Source: Guyanagaster necrorhizus
Lineage: Eukaryota; Basidiomycota; Agaricomycetes; Agaricales; Physalacriaceae
Assembly (NCBI RefSeq): GCF_019112545.1
Contig: NW_025064899.1
Coordinates: 23,185 to 87,184 of the forward strand
Reading direction: 5' to 3'
Length of the DNA stretch: 64,000 bases
Of this stretch, positions 11,830-24,100 are shown in pieces. Positions within the stretch are counted from its first letter, which is position 1; every line of letters starts with the position of its first letter. The position numbers and the translations under genes were made by a program. The notes under the pieces are model-generated. The model was given only the letters and a program-made list of their open reading frames with translations. It made no database searches and had not been told where the DNA came from.

Positions 11830-12190
11830 AGTGGAAAGATCGGCCCAACATGGGGAAGAAATGCAGTTCGATTCCGTGTAGCAACATGATGTAGACAAAA
11901 GAGATTTTCATTTTTACATAAGTGCTGAGATGGGAGTTACTCAGTAACAAATATACCCAAGATTTTCAAAGAAGCTGTTGGATTTAGGGTGGTCATAAGC
12001 GGGAGAGTCACAGTTAGCCCACTGAACGTGAGAATGAGGGCGGCGGAGCTGAACACCCAAGGCCGTTTCGTGAGGAGAAACTCCTCTCATGTTCCTCCAC
12101 AACAAGTACTACATCTCAACTGAAATAAGAATCTCACATGTTTAGGATCTGCAGATCCTACATGGTGAGTTGTTATCCGGTACCTCAACG
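11830..12190 (+). repeat. Dispersed repeat family S2, copy a (tRNA-like head)
   Basis: Begins near a gatcagtgga-like A-box region, then GTTCGATTCCGTGTAG (B box) near 11868, then a body ending near the catctcaactgaaat and ctcacat segments. It matches 14945-15345 in the same orientation and, in part, 20870-21120 in reverse. Shared landmarks include actcagtaacaaat, tttttcaaagaagctgttgg and agatcc-(t)catggtgagt. The copies differ by indels and many substitutions. Confidence 0.65.
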
Positions 12191-12399
12191 CTCTTTTCGT
12201 GGACTAATCAGATTCAGCTTGAGCTGAATCCCTTCTAGAAATTCCCAGTTTTACACTCAATAGCATAGCAGCACAGTAAGCGTACTTTGAGTGCCAGCGC
12301 AACATAACCTACGACGGATGCCGGAGTCTAATGGGCACTCGCTGAATGCTGAAGGACATTTTTATGGCATAATCAGGATTGGACGCAAGTGCCGTGGAT

Positions 12400-12485
12400 G
12401 AGTGGAAGACCTCCCTGAGGATGGGTAGGAGATACGGTTCGATTCCCTCTAGCAGCTTGAGAAGATTTTCTGGATACTTTTACAA
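12400..12485 (+). repeat. tRNA-like SINE head fragment
   Basis: Contains gccgtggatgagtgga, resembling a pol III A box, and ggttcgattccctc, a B box, 45-50 bp apart. It lacks a folding acceptor stem, so it is not a tRNA gene. It resembles the heads of the S2 repeats at 11.85 and 14.99 kb. Confidence 0.45.
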
Positions 12486-12979
12486 ACGAATAGCCTCAAT
12501 ATTGCGTGAAGAGAGTGGAGACGGGCATTCAAGTTAACTCGAAAGACGTTCAACGAACGCGCTTGACTAGATCAAGTAATACGCGTGCAGTTGGAGATTC
12601 GGCTATCGTCATTCTCTGAGGAGAACGGCCGAAATGAGCAGAACCGTGTCAGTAAAAGCAGGAGAAGAGTCGGTACCATTGGAGTTATCGGCGTCATAAC
12701 GAATCGGACCGCAAAGCCACCGTCAAAATAACCGAACACCGGACCAGAATGCCTTTCCTCTTACCGTTATGACTTTTTGTGACGTTTCGTCATTATCCAC
12801 AACAACCACTTATTTCTCATTAACTCCACGTCGACGAGCTAGATATCGTACTGTGGCGGGGATGGGACTGATAGATGGGACCGCCCTGTTTCTTATTAGC
12901 CAGCAGCGAACTGATCAATCTCAATCAGACACGGCCACGGGCTTCCTTGAAATATGTCAGGCTGTCATTTTCTCCTGTG

Positions 12980-13900
12980 ATCCCTTTCAGCAATCTTGCA
13001 CTGACCAACGATAGGAGGAACACTTCGAATATCGCAGACATCCATACCACTCGGACTACTCCTAGGCACCGTAGTCGTCGCTGGACTACATTACATCTAC
13101 TTATCATTCTTACGCAGTAGAGAGGTGTGCGGATTCTGCATTAATATTTCTTCCAACGCGCTCAGTATATGTTAGTTCACTGCATCTGTCTCAGTGTCAT
13201 TATCAAAGCTCGTGAGCATTTCCTCTCATCAGTGATAAATGACATACTCACAGCTGAATCATCCTTTCAGTTTACCAGGGGTCCTTTGCCCAACCTCTGC
13301 GTTGCATCATAGAACACTTCCCGTAATCATCGTGGCTCAAGCCTTCGCGCTGCTCTCCGTCTTGCACCTAATTCCGCTCGAAATAGACTCAGCATCTCCC
13401 AGACCCGTTACGGCTACCCTCTCCGTACCGACCATCATACCTCACGTTATATGATATCGTGTAACTTTGTGGCATCTGTAGCTTGGCGGCGAGCTGTCGG
13501 GCGCTACATGATAGAATACGGCCGCTCCAGCCACGCCTCTGTCCTGATGAAATCTTTGACGACGGGAACATGACATTGGGACCACCACCTGCTCACCCTC
13601 GTGTTGTGCTCCCAAGTACAGGTATCTCCATTCAGACGGCGGTCTACATGCCAGTGTGTTTTCATGGGCTGGGGCATAAATTTTGCATGGCGAGCGTATC
13701 GTGGCCCTAGACCATCGAATTGACGAGTTCCCTGGCATGTTTCTGTCTATGCCCATCGTCTCTTTCGTCAATGGCACGGACATCCATCTCCACGAGTATC
13801 ATCCGACGCGGTGCTGTGAAAGGAATTAGATCTTCCCATGGTGACATGTCAAGAGCCCATGCGCATCTGGATACTGCCGACATGATTGAGAGAGTCCGGC
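12980..13900 (+). pseudogene. Multi-pass membrane protein, decayed copy 2
   Basis: Pieces align in order with copy 1: a first membrane segment LGLLLGTVVVAGLHYIYLSF (about 13050-13115), an ISSNALSIC block followed by TAG (about 13140-13175), a VSVSLSKLV segment, and LIPLEIDSASPRPVTATLSVP (about 13365-13430). The segments sit in different frames. Some later text (FPGMFLSMPIVSFVNGT near 13730-13780) could belong to the same protein. Unlike the transposons, this copy still contains many CpGs. Two decayed copies of one family within 4 kb suggest an old tandem cluster. Confidence 0.65.
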
Positions 13901-14019
13901 CTGCGCTTCTCAGCTTCTTTCCCGCCATTTGCACTCCTACCTTGTTAATCACTTTCACTATGCTAGGCCTGAACGGATATTCCACAACTTGGGAAATGAT
14001 CCAGTACTATGCTGAGCAC

Positions 14020-14944
14020 TGAATGTCATGTCATAGGCTGCATCGACCGCCGACTGGACTTGGTGCTCCCGCCCGTTGAGCCCCTTTTGAAAATTGGCTT
14101 TCTCACCTTCAAGGTTGCTGATTCGTTTTCTGGGCATCGCTTTGCGTCAAAGGAAACTTGTCCCAATACTGTGTAAAACTGAGGTTACGGCTCATGTCCA
14201 AGGGTAGAGTAGAGTTAGAACCCCTCGTAGAGTCCGGGAGGTGGAATGGATGGATTGTCTAGGCTAGCTGCGTAAACGTGCGATGTATGTCTACTCTGCC
14301 CCTAAATGGTCACGTGATACAGTCTGAATCCGCATTCGCCTTCCCCCACCTACGCTCCCAGAGTCTTTTAATTGAGCACCACGGATGTAGTTCTCGGGTG
14401 CATATTTCGCCTGCCCTTTTTGTAGATTCTGTGAATGTTACCAACGTTGGTGTGGGGTGGGACTATCTCCGAAGCATTGCCGCCGAATAGAAGTCTACCA
14501 GCTGGTATAACTTTTGGAGGTTTGCCACAGATGATTTTCTGAAATCTCTGTCTTGGTCTGCGAGCAGTTTATTCATCTGATGTCTAGTCCTGCTTCGCTT
14601 GGAAAAGAAATGGAGAACCTTCGTAGTAATACTGTGGAGCGGAGGTTATAGTTTGCCTCCGAGCTCGATACGCGATGACCGGAAGGTTTATCGAATAAGC
14701 GCTGAGGGTGGTGAGTATTTTACGGTTCTGCTCTGTCGTACTTCGCTCACAATTTGGTACAGCAGTAATAATACTTCTCTTCATGCTCAGGACGGGGGGA
14801 GGGCCATCGTAGTCCACCAACATTTGAACATGGTCTTTCGCAACCGCCGACTTGGATAGAAAGGTTCCCATCACCAAGGTGAGCTTCTCCCTTCGACCCT
14901 GCTGCGGAGTTCTATGATGTGCATAATAATTCTGAATCCATTTT
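14020..14944. other. No supportable gene
   Basis: A plus-strand frame at 14278-14490 and overlapping frames on both strands near 14584-14877 are not recognised. No repeat landmarks were found before the S2 copy that starts near 14945. Confidence 0.4.
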
Positions 14945-15345
14945 TGACATGCCGTCCATCAATCAATGGAAGATTGGCCCTGATGTAGGGAAGAATACCG
15001 TTCGATTCCGTGTAGCGGCTCTACATCCATACATGGAGAATGTTTCCATTTTACATCTTGGATGATGCCAATGTCCCTTCTTTAAAAAAAGTTTTTCAAA
15101 GTGTCGAGGGGTTTCCAGATCGGAGTAAGGACTCAGTAACAAATCATGACAAGTATACCCGAGTTTTTCAAAGAAGCTGTTGGGTATAGGCTGGTCACAA
15201 GCACAAGGAGGAGAGTCGCAGTTAGCCGCCCACAAAACAAATGGGGAGGATGCACTCTACACCCATGGCCCATTTTGTGAACACTCAACTGAAATACGAA
15301 TCTCACATTCATAGGATCCATAGATCTGATATGGTGAGTGCTTAC
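14945..15345 (+). repeat. Dispersed repeat family S2, copy b
   Basis: Best-preserved member of the family: an A-box-like catcaatggaagattgg region, then the GTTCGATTCCGTGTAG B box at about 15000, a stretch with cccttctttaaaaaaag, actcagtaacaaat, and the aggatccatagatc and ctgatatggtgagt tail landmarks. Copy a is at 11.83 kb and an inverted partial copy at 20.9 kb. Confidence 0.65.
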
Positions 15346-15856
15346 CCAAATCTTTGGTCTGGTACATGGTGCTGAGCAATCCTTTCATAGACTTATAGGA
15401 GTCACTTGAAATGAATCTCTAGTAGAAATGCTCCGGTTTTATCCTCAATAGCATCAATATCTGCAAGGATTCGCTGTTCCTGGCTGTAAAACTAATGTAT
15501 TTTGCGACGGATTTGAAATGTACATTGGCTGTGATAGTATAAAGGAAGGAGATATATGATCTTCCTTCCGGTATCACCACAAAGAAAATGAGGAGAAAAG
15601 ATCAAAATACACCAGGATCTTCAGGCAAATGAGGCTTATTTTAGTCCAACATGCACGGCTTTGCTCTTGGCATCCAAAGAGTCCTTTAATTTGGATCAGA
15701 ATTCCTCTTCTGTTAAATATCTATCCTTTTCATACTTTTCCAGTACTTCCATCCACTCTTTATCATGCATGATTGCGATCTTGAGGGAAGAGTCCTGCAA
15801 AGAATGTGTCAATGTGAATTGTTGTTTATCAAAAACTTACCTTGCTTAATGAATAT
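15346..15856. other. No supportable gene
   Basis: AT-rich. May include the decayed 3' part of the neighbouring minus-strand gene; the frame at 15661-15849 is unrecognised. Confidence 0.35.
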
Positions 15857-17076
15857 TCATTCATCACTGCTGAAGGATTCAAAAGCTGAAAGTAGGAATG
15901 ATTTCAGTGTGCCAAAAATGACTGACATCAATCTCACCTCACTTTCCCTGGGTGGAAATTCAGGTATTTGTATGACCAAAGACATATTTTCTGTGCTCTC
16001 TGCCAATATATTTCTCTGATCTGAGTCCTGGTCCTTCAGTGCTGTCTTCAATGAGAGCAAATGAGTCCAAGTTCTGCTGTTTCTGTTACTCAGCAGGAGC
16101 AGTGCCTCGTTACTATCAAAAAAGTGAATGGGATCTTTGAAAAGGCTATGGAGGGGATCAGCAGTTGCCTCCCAGTGTGGTTTGAGCAGGACTTTTGAAA
16201 CTGATATGGTGTAACTGTGCATGAAGATGCACTGGTTCTCAAGATGTTTGGGGTAAGGATAAATGGTGCCAGGTAATGGATATAGGCATGCATCGAATCC
16301 AGAACTAGTGGTCCATGCACACACAACTGGAGCATTTACTCCACCAATAGGTGCTATAGCACATGTAAGAGAACAGTTTAAACTGCTGGCTGCCCTTCCA
16401 ATGACCGCAGCTCCCCAGGTAGTTGCTTTGTCACAGCTGGTGATGGCATACAAAGTGCCCTGCAGGCTTCTCGACCTAAGCAATCTGGATCATTGATGTA
16501 ATTGTACCAAGATACCCCATGTTTTTCAGTGTATACCTTGATTGTGCCTTTGTCAAGAATGTTGTACCTCATTGCAGAATTAGGAAGACACAGGACTGCT
16601 GCAGATGACCCTGAGATGGTGAAGTCAATCGACATGGCAGGTGCAGTGCCTGTAATACTATAAAGCAAATGTAGACAATGAAATTCAAGGATATAGTCAT
16701 CCATGGACCTTGACAAAGCTTCAGCAGAAATGCCTGCAAAAATATCTGAGTAGGATGCATCTTGACTTGCAATAACAGTCCCATAGATGCCAGTGCAATG
16801 TTGTATAGATGATGGATTGAGAGGTACCAAGTCAAGAGGCACATGACCATGATTGATTGGATGTTCAGCATTTTCAAAGATGTTGAAGAGAAAGTCAAAG
16901 CCCCCTAAATCATTGTGAATCCCTACATCCCCAGATTGTACACCTGCACTCATGAACTCATCAGATGCACTACATTCTGGCTCTGGATACCAAAACAGAT
17001 AACTGTGGCCTTTGTGGATGAGGGCCTTTGCATAGAGGATGTGGGGGGCCTGTTCAGTCATCAGTGTGTGGTCCAA
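15857..17076 (-). pseudogene. Agaricomycete-specific protein of unknown function, frameshifted
   Basis: Two overlapping minus-strand frames (17076-16378 and 16483-15857) form one protein of about 400 residues. The first holds the HILYAKALIHKGHSYLFWYPEP, GDVGIHNDLGGFDFLFNIF and HPINHGHVPLDLVPL blocks; the second continues with GTLYAITSCDKATTWG and the PYPKHLENQCIFMHSY block. I recall these blocks from a large family of Agaricomycete hypothetical proteins with no known function. The frames meet near 16460, where a one-base loss best explains the break. The stretch is CpG-poor. It may have been copied or moved by mobile elements, but that is inference. Confidence 0.7.
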
Positions 17077-17479
17077 GTTTGATTTGACAATGGATATTTA
17101 TAAGCTCCCACTGTTGTCTCAGTCTCAGTGCTGACTTGGCTGAGACTGATTCATGAGAGACATTAGCTCTGGTGTCAAAGCTTCATCTTCAGCTTCATCC
17201 TGCTTTCCTAAGTGAGATGAGCTCTGCTCTCTCACTGTCATCCAATTCTAACTGCCAATCCTGGGCATGGAGGCTCTGCCTCATCCCTCTGGCATCAATA
17301 ATCCCAATTGCCTGTCTGGCTTTGCCAAATCTAACCAATTCTCATCTAGTATTACCATGCCTTTTATTCTACAAGTTGCTAGTGATCTTTTCTGTCCATG
17401 ATTTCATCCCTAAAATCTGTTATCTCATTCATGACCTTGAATCCCTTGTCTGATGTTGAAAATGTCACAGCATTGGTGA

Positions 17480-18150
17480 AACATTGTTGGGAGCATTAGC
17501 ACAGTCCAGTTCCTCTGAGATCACATGTTGCATTACTGCAGATTCCCGCTTGTCCATAGCTACAACCGAGACCATCACTATCCATTGCCGATTCCCTCTC
17601 TTGGACATAGCGATACGTTTCCATCATCATTACCATTGTGGCATGTTTTATATTCACTCATTTAGTTTACTACTGCTCACTCCTGGTGTAGCATCTCATT
17701 TAGACTTCATCAGGTTATGGACCCCGCACTCTAACCGACCCCGATCTCATGCTCAGCCTGTTCCAGATGTCCTCGCCCCATCGTGCATTTCTTCTGACCA
17801 ACAATGAGATCCACGTCTTTCGTATTTGGCAAATGCTCGAATTGCAGATGAGTCAGAAAGGATCAGGATCTGTTATGGTTATGCTAGCTTACCCAGTCGA
17901 TGAGCCTTGGATCCGATATCTCTGAACACATTACACACTTCCAAGAAGCCCTCTGACACCTCGCCATTGCCAGATGGGACATTCCTGAGCATATCACCTC
18001 CTCTCATCTCCTCTCCTCGCTCCCGTATGATCCCAATGAAGCCGATTCATGGGATGGAACCGTGAAGCAAATCAAAATCGACAACGACAGCACCACCTCT
18101 ACCACTATCAACATTCTCCTTGATGAGAAAGGTCACCGCTAACGTCAATG
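17480..18150 (+). pseudogene. Probable Ty1/copia gag fragment
   Basis: From about 17900 one frame reads SDISEHITHFQEAL, a TGA, HLAIARWDIPEHIT, LLSSLPYDPNEADSW and a VKQIKID segment, ending in TAA near 18140. The 'F-x-x-A-x-R-x-L ... IP-x-x-x-x-x-x-LL-x-x-LP ... W' pattern is that of copia-type gag proteins (UBN2-like). The TGA stands where Arg is usual. Sequence from 17480 to 17890 is open in another frame but unrecognised. No LTRs were found around it. Confidence 0.4.
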
Positions 18151-20869
18151 ACAAACAGGCAATGGCTGTGCTAGATCGCCATGGGCTCACCATGGGAATC
18201 TTTTGCAATATCCATCACCATGTTGCCCCCATTTGCATATACCAGTTTCCGGTTACCATATAAATTGCTGCGGAAACCTCGATGCATTGCTCTTGCCTAT
18301 CTTCCTTATGTGATGTACTAATACAGTCGCTCTGCACATTCAACATCAATGCATGATACAATGGTGCAGTCGGATTTTACAGGAGTCTACATACATTTCG
18401 TAGTGTGAAGCGCTGCAGAGGCAGGCATCTGGCATGACAATTGTCGTTGCCTTCATTTAAGTGAACTCGTTCTCCATTGTACAGGTTGAAACTCATAGCC
18501 AATGCTATACACAGTGTATGGGGATAAATGCTGCCTATTCCAGATGCATGTCCACTAGAAGAGGTCACAATCAGCCAGGATGGTCGCTGAAATTGAGTCC
18601 AAGGAAAGAATTCAGCATCTATGCTTGTTCTAGGAGTTGAGAGGGGTTGAGGAGCAGTAGTGGATGAGGAGTGTTCTTAGGAGCAAGGGGTTGGGGACAA
18701 AACAGGTCTTTGTTTGGATGCCAAAGCTCTCTCATGACAGCCCCTCAAGGGAAGCTATGCTCAAGCTGGCACAGGTGAGTGTATGAAATACAAGAGACTG
18801 TAACCAGAGTATAATGAAAATGAAAAGGGAAAGTGGCAAGGGTGGGTGCAAAAACTGCTTGAAGTCAATGACTCTCAAGCTCTATGTGTGAGATAGGGAA
18901 GAAAGAGGATGAGAAAATTGCAATGACATGGACTGGCTTTATATTTCCAAGGGTGAGTGGCATTTGGTCTTTGTCATACACATTGATGACAGGAACAAAG
19001 GCAATTTCAGTGCCACTGAAGGTAAGACCATTGTCTCTTGCATAGATGACATTCAAGGGTATTTGAATGGTTCATCGATGACCATTGCATAGAGGAATGT
19101 GGGATCGGCAAGGAAACAATAGAAGGCCTGTTATTCATGTGTCGATCTCTTCTTTCCTTTGTTTCTCAATCTGACATCTGCTGCCAGTATCAGTGTCCAA
19201 TGGTTCTGTTTTACCATTGTTCATCTGTTGACACTGAAGGCTGGTATTCCCTGTCCACCGCACTTGTGCTCAACTAGTAAATCGGACTATGTGTCACAGT
19301 TATTGAAATTATGAAATGTGGACTTCTTTATCGTGCTGGCAGTGACCAACTCCGTGCTACGGTCACCTCATTTTTATACCTTATAGCTAGGTTACATTGT
19401 AGACTGTTATAACAGGATGTTCTGCTGCCTCAAGGTTGCCGATGTAAAGAACACTCGTTACGAGACAGCCTGACAACCATCTGTTTGGTGGTGCTTCAAG
19501 TACATTCTGGGTAAACTGTTGGGGTTAGTGAATTTCTGATGATTTCTGTGTTGATTTAGGCTCTGGAGATAGTTCATTTGTGTGCATCTAACTCCAGTCA
19601 TCATGGCAGAATCATCAAACTGAATTGCTGGTAGGATGGAAATGTATGGGAATGCACATAGACTCTCAAGGCAGGAATTTTTTTAATTCTTGCTTGAAAA
19701 AGCCACTATTTTGAACTTCTTTTTGTCTCTTCAAGCCAAAGGACTTAGAGTCAAGAATGAGAATACCCTGTTGAAAGCACTGGAAACAAGGGAGTAGTGC
19801 ATTATTTAATGACCCTCTCTCCAATTCTGTCTGACATTCCTAGTGGGTCCTCGGATATCACTCACAACAGAGGAGACATGACATGAAGATAAGGTCGAAA
19901 TAGTACAGTAGTACAGTATTTAAGGATCGGAGATTTAGACAGAGAAGGCACGAAAACCAAACTCCCCAAAGATTTATCACTCGAAGGACTATGTGTACTG
20001 GTATGCTCACCCAAGTCGAAGATGGCGGAATCATGTAAGTTAATATTATCATGAGGAAGGATCCCATAGCCTGGCGTCTAATACTGAACATGGCTACAAT
20101 TGATAATACGAGACAGTTGCTAGCACGAGTAATTGAACAGAGTAAATCCTTGGTCCTAGCCTCCAGAACAGATTCAAATGGAAGTTGTGTCAACACTGGA
20201 GACGTAATTTCTGCACTCAGGTCTTTGGGAATTGAACCTCCCAGGAAACCTCGTTTTCCCGTACCTCGGAACGTTAACCTGGCATCGGGTGTGGGGGAAA
20301 CAATGCAGAAGAAGAAATTGACCTCCTGAATTTTGGGGTTGGTTTCAGGGAAGACAAAGATAGCTCAGGACATTTACTAAGGTCTGCCTATCAGATTTTG
20401 AAGAAAAGACGATGACCTCTTCCGAAGCAGTACTTCTTTCCGATTAGTAACAAGGAGAGCAGGTTATGAAAACCTCCACCCTCACCATGCAAGGTCTGTA
20501 GCAGCCCCAACCTCCGAGATCTCCTCAATCATCGCAATAAGCTCCCCATACACCCCATGACCACAGAACGATACCTTGATACCATAGCTGGCATTGCAAG
20601 CAAACTTAGGTGTCCAAAAGGAGAAATTATGTGAGGTTGGGGCACATGCTGTGCTTGGCACGTCATTAGCGACAGACGATGACTTGTAGAGTATCGCTTT
20701 TCCAGAGACGGACGTCTGGAGCAGTGGAACTGAGGACCTGATCCAAGGCATTAATACGCGTTTGGTAGCTCGTTGTGAGTCTGGGCGAGGTCGAAGCAAT
20801 TTAAGTGATCCAGTCAGGACTGCGCAGATTCGTTATGTTGCGGCAGTAAGCTTTGGGTAAGGCGGGATT
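18151..20869. other. No supportable gene
   Basis: 18.6-19.1 kb is CpG-poor and may be transposon-derived. A plus-strand frame at 20051-20329 (92 codons) and a minus-strand frame at 20482-20799 (105 codons) are unrecognised. No splice-joined gene could be built. Confidence 0.35.
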
Positions 20870-21120
20870 TTGGTGGCGGAGCTACTCATGAGCAGACACT
20901 CCCCCTTGCGCTTGTGATAACCCTAACTGCTTTGAAACTCGGGTATGTTTGTCACTGAGTAATCCCACCCCTCGGCCCTTTGAAGAACTTTTTTTTAAAA
21001 AAGGACATTCGTATTAAAAAGGATAATGTCAACTTAGAAACGAATCATTAATAGTCGCTACACACGGAATCGAACCGTATTTTTTTTTACCCTACGTCGG
21101 GCCAAATCATCCACTGGTCA
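20870..21120 (-). repeat. Dispersed repeat family S2, copy c (inverted, partial)
   Basis: On the minus strand it reads from a gaccagtgga-like A-box region through GGTTCGATTCCGTGTAGCG (near 21070) to the tttaaaaaaa, ctttgaagaactttt and cactgagtaa landmarks, in the same order as the copy at 14945. A run of nine T at about 21080 separates the two box-like motifs. Confidence 0.6.
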
Positions 21121-24100
21121 ACTGACGGCATGTCAAAAACGGATTTCAGAATTATGCGCCTGCTAGACTGTACAGCAGGGTGACTTAATTAGCCATAAAT
21201 CAAGGACCCACTCATGGGAGTGGAACCTTTTTCCTCGGAGCATGGCTCGTCGCATCAAGCTCAAACGATTCTTGCATAGCGGTGGGTCGGAAATACTATG
21301 AGATCCCAGGAGTGAGATTTTTCAGCGACAAAGAGCTCGCTGACTCGGATTAGGCATCTATCGGTGCTGTGTCAATCAGAAGGTCAGGAAACAGCGCTCA
21401 TGAATGACGTGGCCTCGTCCTTTCTCTCCCCTATCAATTTTGGGCTCTGCACCGTCGAAAGACTCGGCGTACATGGTCACTACAGACCACAGAAACACCG
21501 TTCCTGTCCTTAGGGATGAAGCCATTTACTACAATGTGAGTATTCCACGGACGATGATGACGGCGGCACCCATGGATATATAACAACCGCAGAACCTCCT
21601 CTCTCCATTCTCCACGAAATTTCCCTCACACTGCTACAGAATCGATCATCGTTAGTCCAAACGAGTGAGCTCGTATTCACAACATCAAGATTATCTCTCG
21701 TGTGTCTGACATCATACTTTCCTTATTTTGTCAGAACTTGTTCAACTGTGATGATAAGGACCGACTCAAACCCTCGATATATAATCCTTGGAGTTCATCG
21801 ATGCAGATTGTTGTCCCAACTATCACCGGGGAAAACGACAGCAATAACGCTGTCCGAGACCAACACCAACACCAACACCCACACTACACAGTCAAGGTCT
21901 CAGATCTCACCGCTTATCGCAGCAGAAGTACCAGAAATTGTCGATAGGCCTGTCAATGTATGGAAATACGATGACGACAGATGGGGAAGGTGAAATTTCA
22001 CTGGACGGTTCAAGCAAGTCAATCTTTCCTCTTCTCTGTGGTCCATGCTGATGGCAAGGGGTGGTGAGTCCACAGGCACCAATGGCTGTCCTTATGCACA
22101 GCATATGCATCTGTCATCGTCGGCAGAAGCAGAATTGGAGATCGTCCTGTCAATGACATAATGTCGTCCCTGAATCTGACGCTGATTGAGTACCAGGGAA
22201 CTCACGGAGATGGTGATACATTGGGAGACCCAATAAACTTGAGGATAATTCGTCCGGGGTCCTAGTTGCGGAAATAAAGCATGAACGGATAATATGCTTG
22301 GATTGCAAGGCGATTCCAGAGACATATTGGGTCGCTCATGCTCAACTGCACAGGTGATGCCGTATGAGCTATCGCATCTACGCCCTGAACTGCTTCATGG
22401 AAAGCTCTGTCCTATCTTAGATGTCAGGACTTGTTTATCAGAGAGAACGATACACACACACCTTGGTAATGTCATTGACCACAACAGTTTCTAGCTGGTT
22501 GCCATATGACTTGAAGGTGTTCTTCAAATGCTCGCCTTTCACTAGGCTGTGCACCTTCCCTCGCACTGCATGACCTCTCTCAAAAAAGGCATGAACAATC
22601 CATGTTGCGATGTAGCCATTTGCGCTGGAGAAAGAACTTTTCTGAGAGAACTAATTGATGGCATAGGGAGCTGGGGGATGCATTGGCGATGAAAACATAT
22701 ATATGTAGTTCGGAATAGCGGATTATGTATGAAAGAAACTGAATAAGCCACTCTGAAAAAAAAAAGAAAGACTCTGACACGGTATTCACCAAAAAGCGAA
22801 GGCTCTGGAGGGCATAAGAAGATGTCAACACTATTGGTGCAGAGCATCCTTAACTTGGAAAACTACGTATCAGAAAACCAGAAGGGGACAGCAATAAATA
22901 TCATACCTTGATCATGCTGCCACAGAAATTCTAACTATCTTAGTCACTTCACTACAATGAGCTGTTCTCCAAATCAGTGCTCTGTTCTGTGGTGCAAAAA
23001 TGGTCCACCGGTCCCAGAGTTGAAAGCAGATGAGAGTTGGTGACAAAGGTACGTGTCACATGTGATTGACGCAATCTGCTTCTGAACCAGTCTATTGCAC
23101 CTGTTGAACGCCCAGCATCAGTACTACATGCTATAGATAAAAGGAGAGGATCGTGATGAAGATCAAGTTCACATTCAAATTGCCTGCCGTCGTGATCCCG
23201 TGTATTTCAACTAACGGGAATTTGAATTTTCAAATTCCTAGTAACCTATTCTTCTCATCTCCATCATCTTTGCCCCAGATTCTGCTTGTAACTTCCCATG
23301 CATCCAGATGAATTTTCGATATGCATTTATCTGGATATTTTCCCAACGAGATGGGAATTCTTGAAGGACTTGCTATTAAACAAGAACGGAGGAGCCACTC
23401 CAGTAAAATGCAGTGGAACTTTTGGTACGCTTCTGCAGTATTTTGCGTTTCCTCTGACTAATGTTTTTGTCCATTCTTAGTTCACTGTGTTAAGCTCCCG
23501 AAGTTGCCTAGATCTGAGAAGTTGTCATATCATGACTGTGACTATGGCCTTTCAATGGACGAAATTCTACAAGATGATTGCATGGTTCGATAATAACCAA
23601 GCCTCTGGACTCATCTTTGCTTCAGTAATGGTCAGGTTAGCCAGTGTGCCGGGACAGGAAATAGGAAAAAATGGGACGGCAAGGGAAGACCCTATCTTCA
23701 CACCATCATTAATTGGGTTGATCCCCGTGACCTTGCTTATCGTTTTACTAGGACAGTACGAACTAAATTTCTTTGCTGCTTATGCAATATCTTTGGGTGA
23801 ATGTGAACCAGCCTATTTTAGCTCGTTCCCGAAAGGGAGGTTGTCGGGGGGCTGAGAAAACTGGTCGTCGTCGATCTGATCGATTATGCCTTTATTGTGA
23901 GTGCCGTCTTGTCGTCTTACACCATTCTTACCGATGAAATCAGTAGCTTTCTGCTCCTTCGTTCTCTCTATCACTCCTTGTCTCAAATAACCGCTTAGCA
24001 CATCGGTTCTCTGTCTATACAGAGGTCTAGCTCCCAACGGCCTATGCTTCCACGTCGCCGAAATTTGGAAGGGCAAAATTTACGACACTGTACAGCGCCT

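Noticed and set aside
21060..21120. tRNA genes at the B-box sequences (also 11.87, 12.43, 15.0, 28.45 and 29.2 kb)
   Set aside because: The T-arm folds but acceptor, D and anticodon arms do not, and the same text recurs inside longer repeats, so these are SINE-like.
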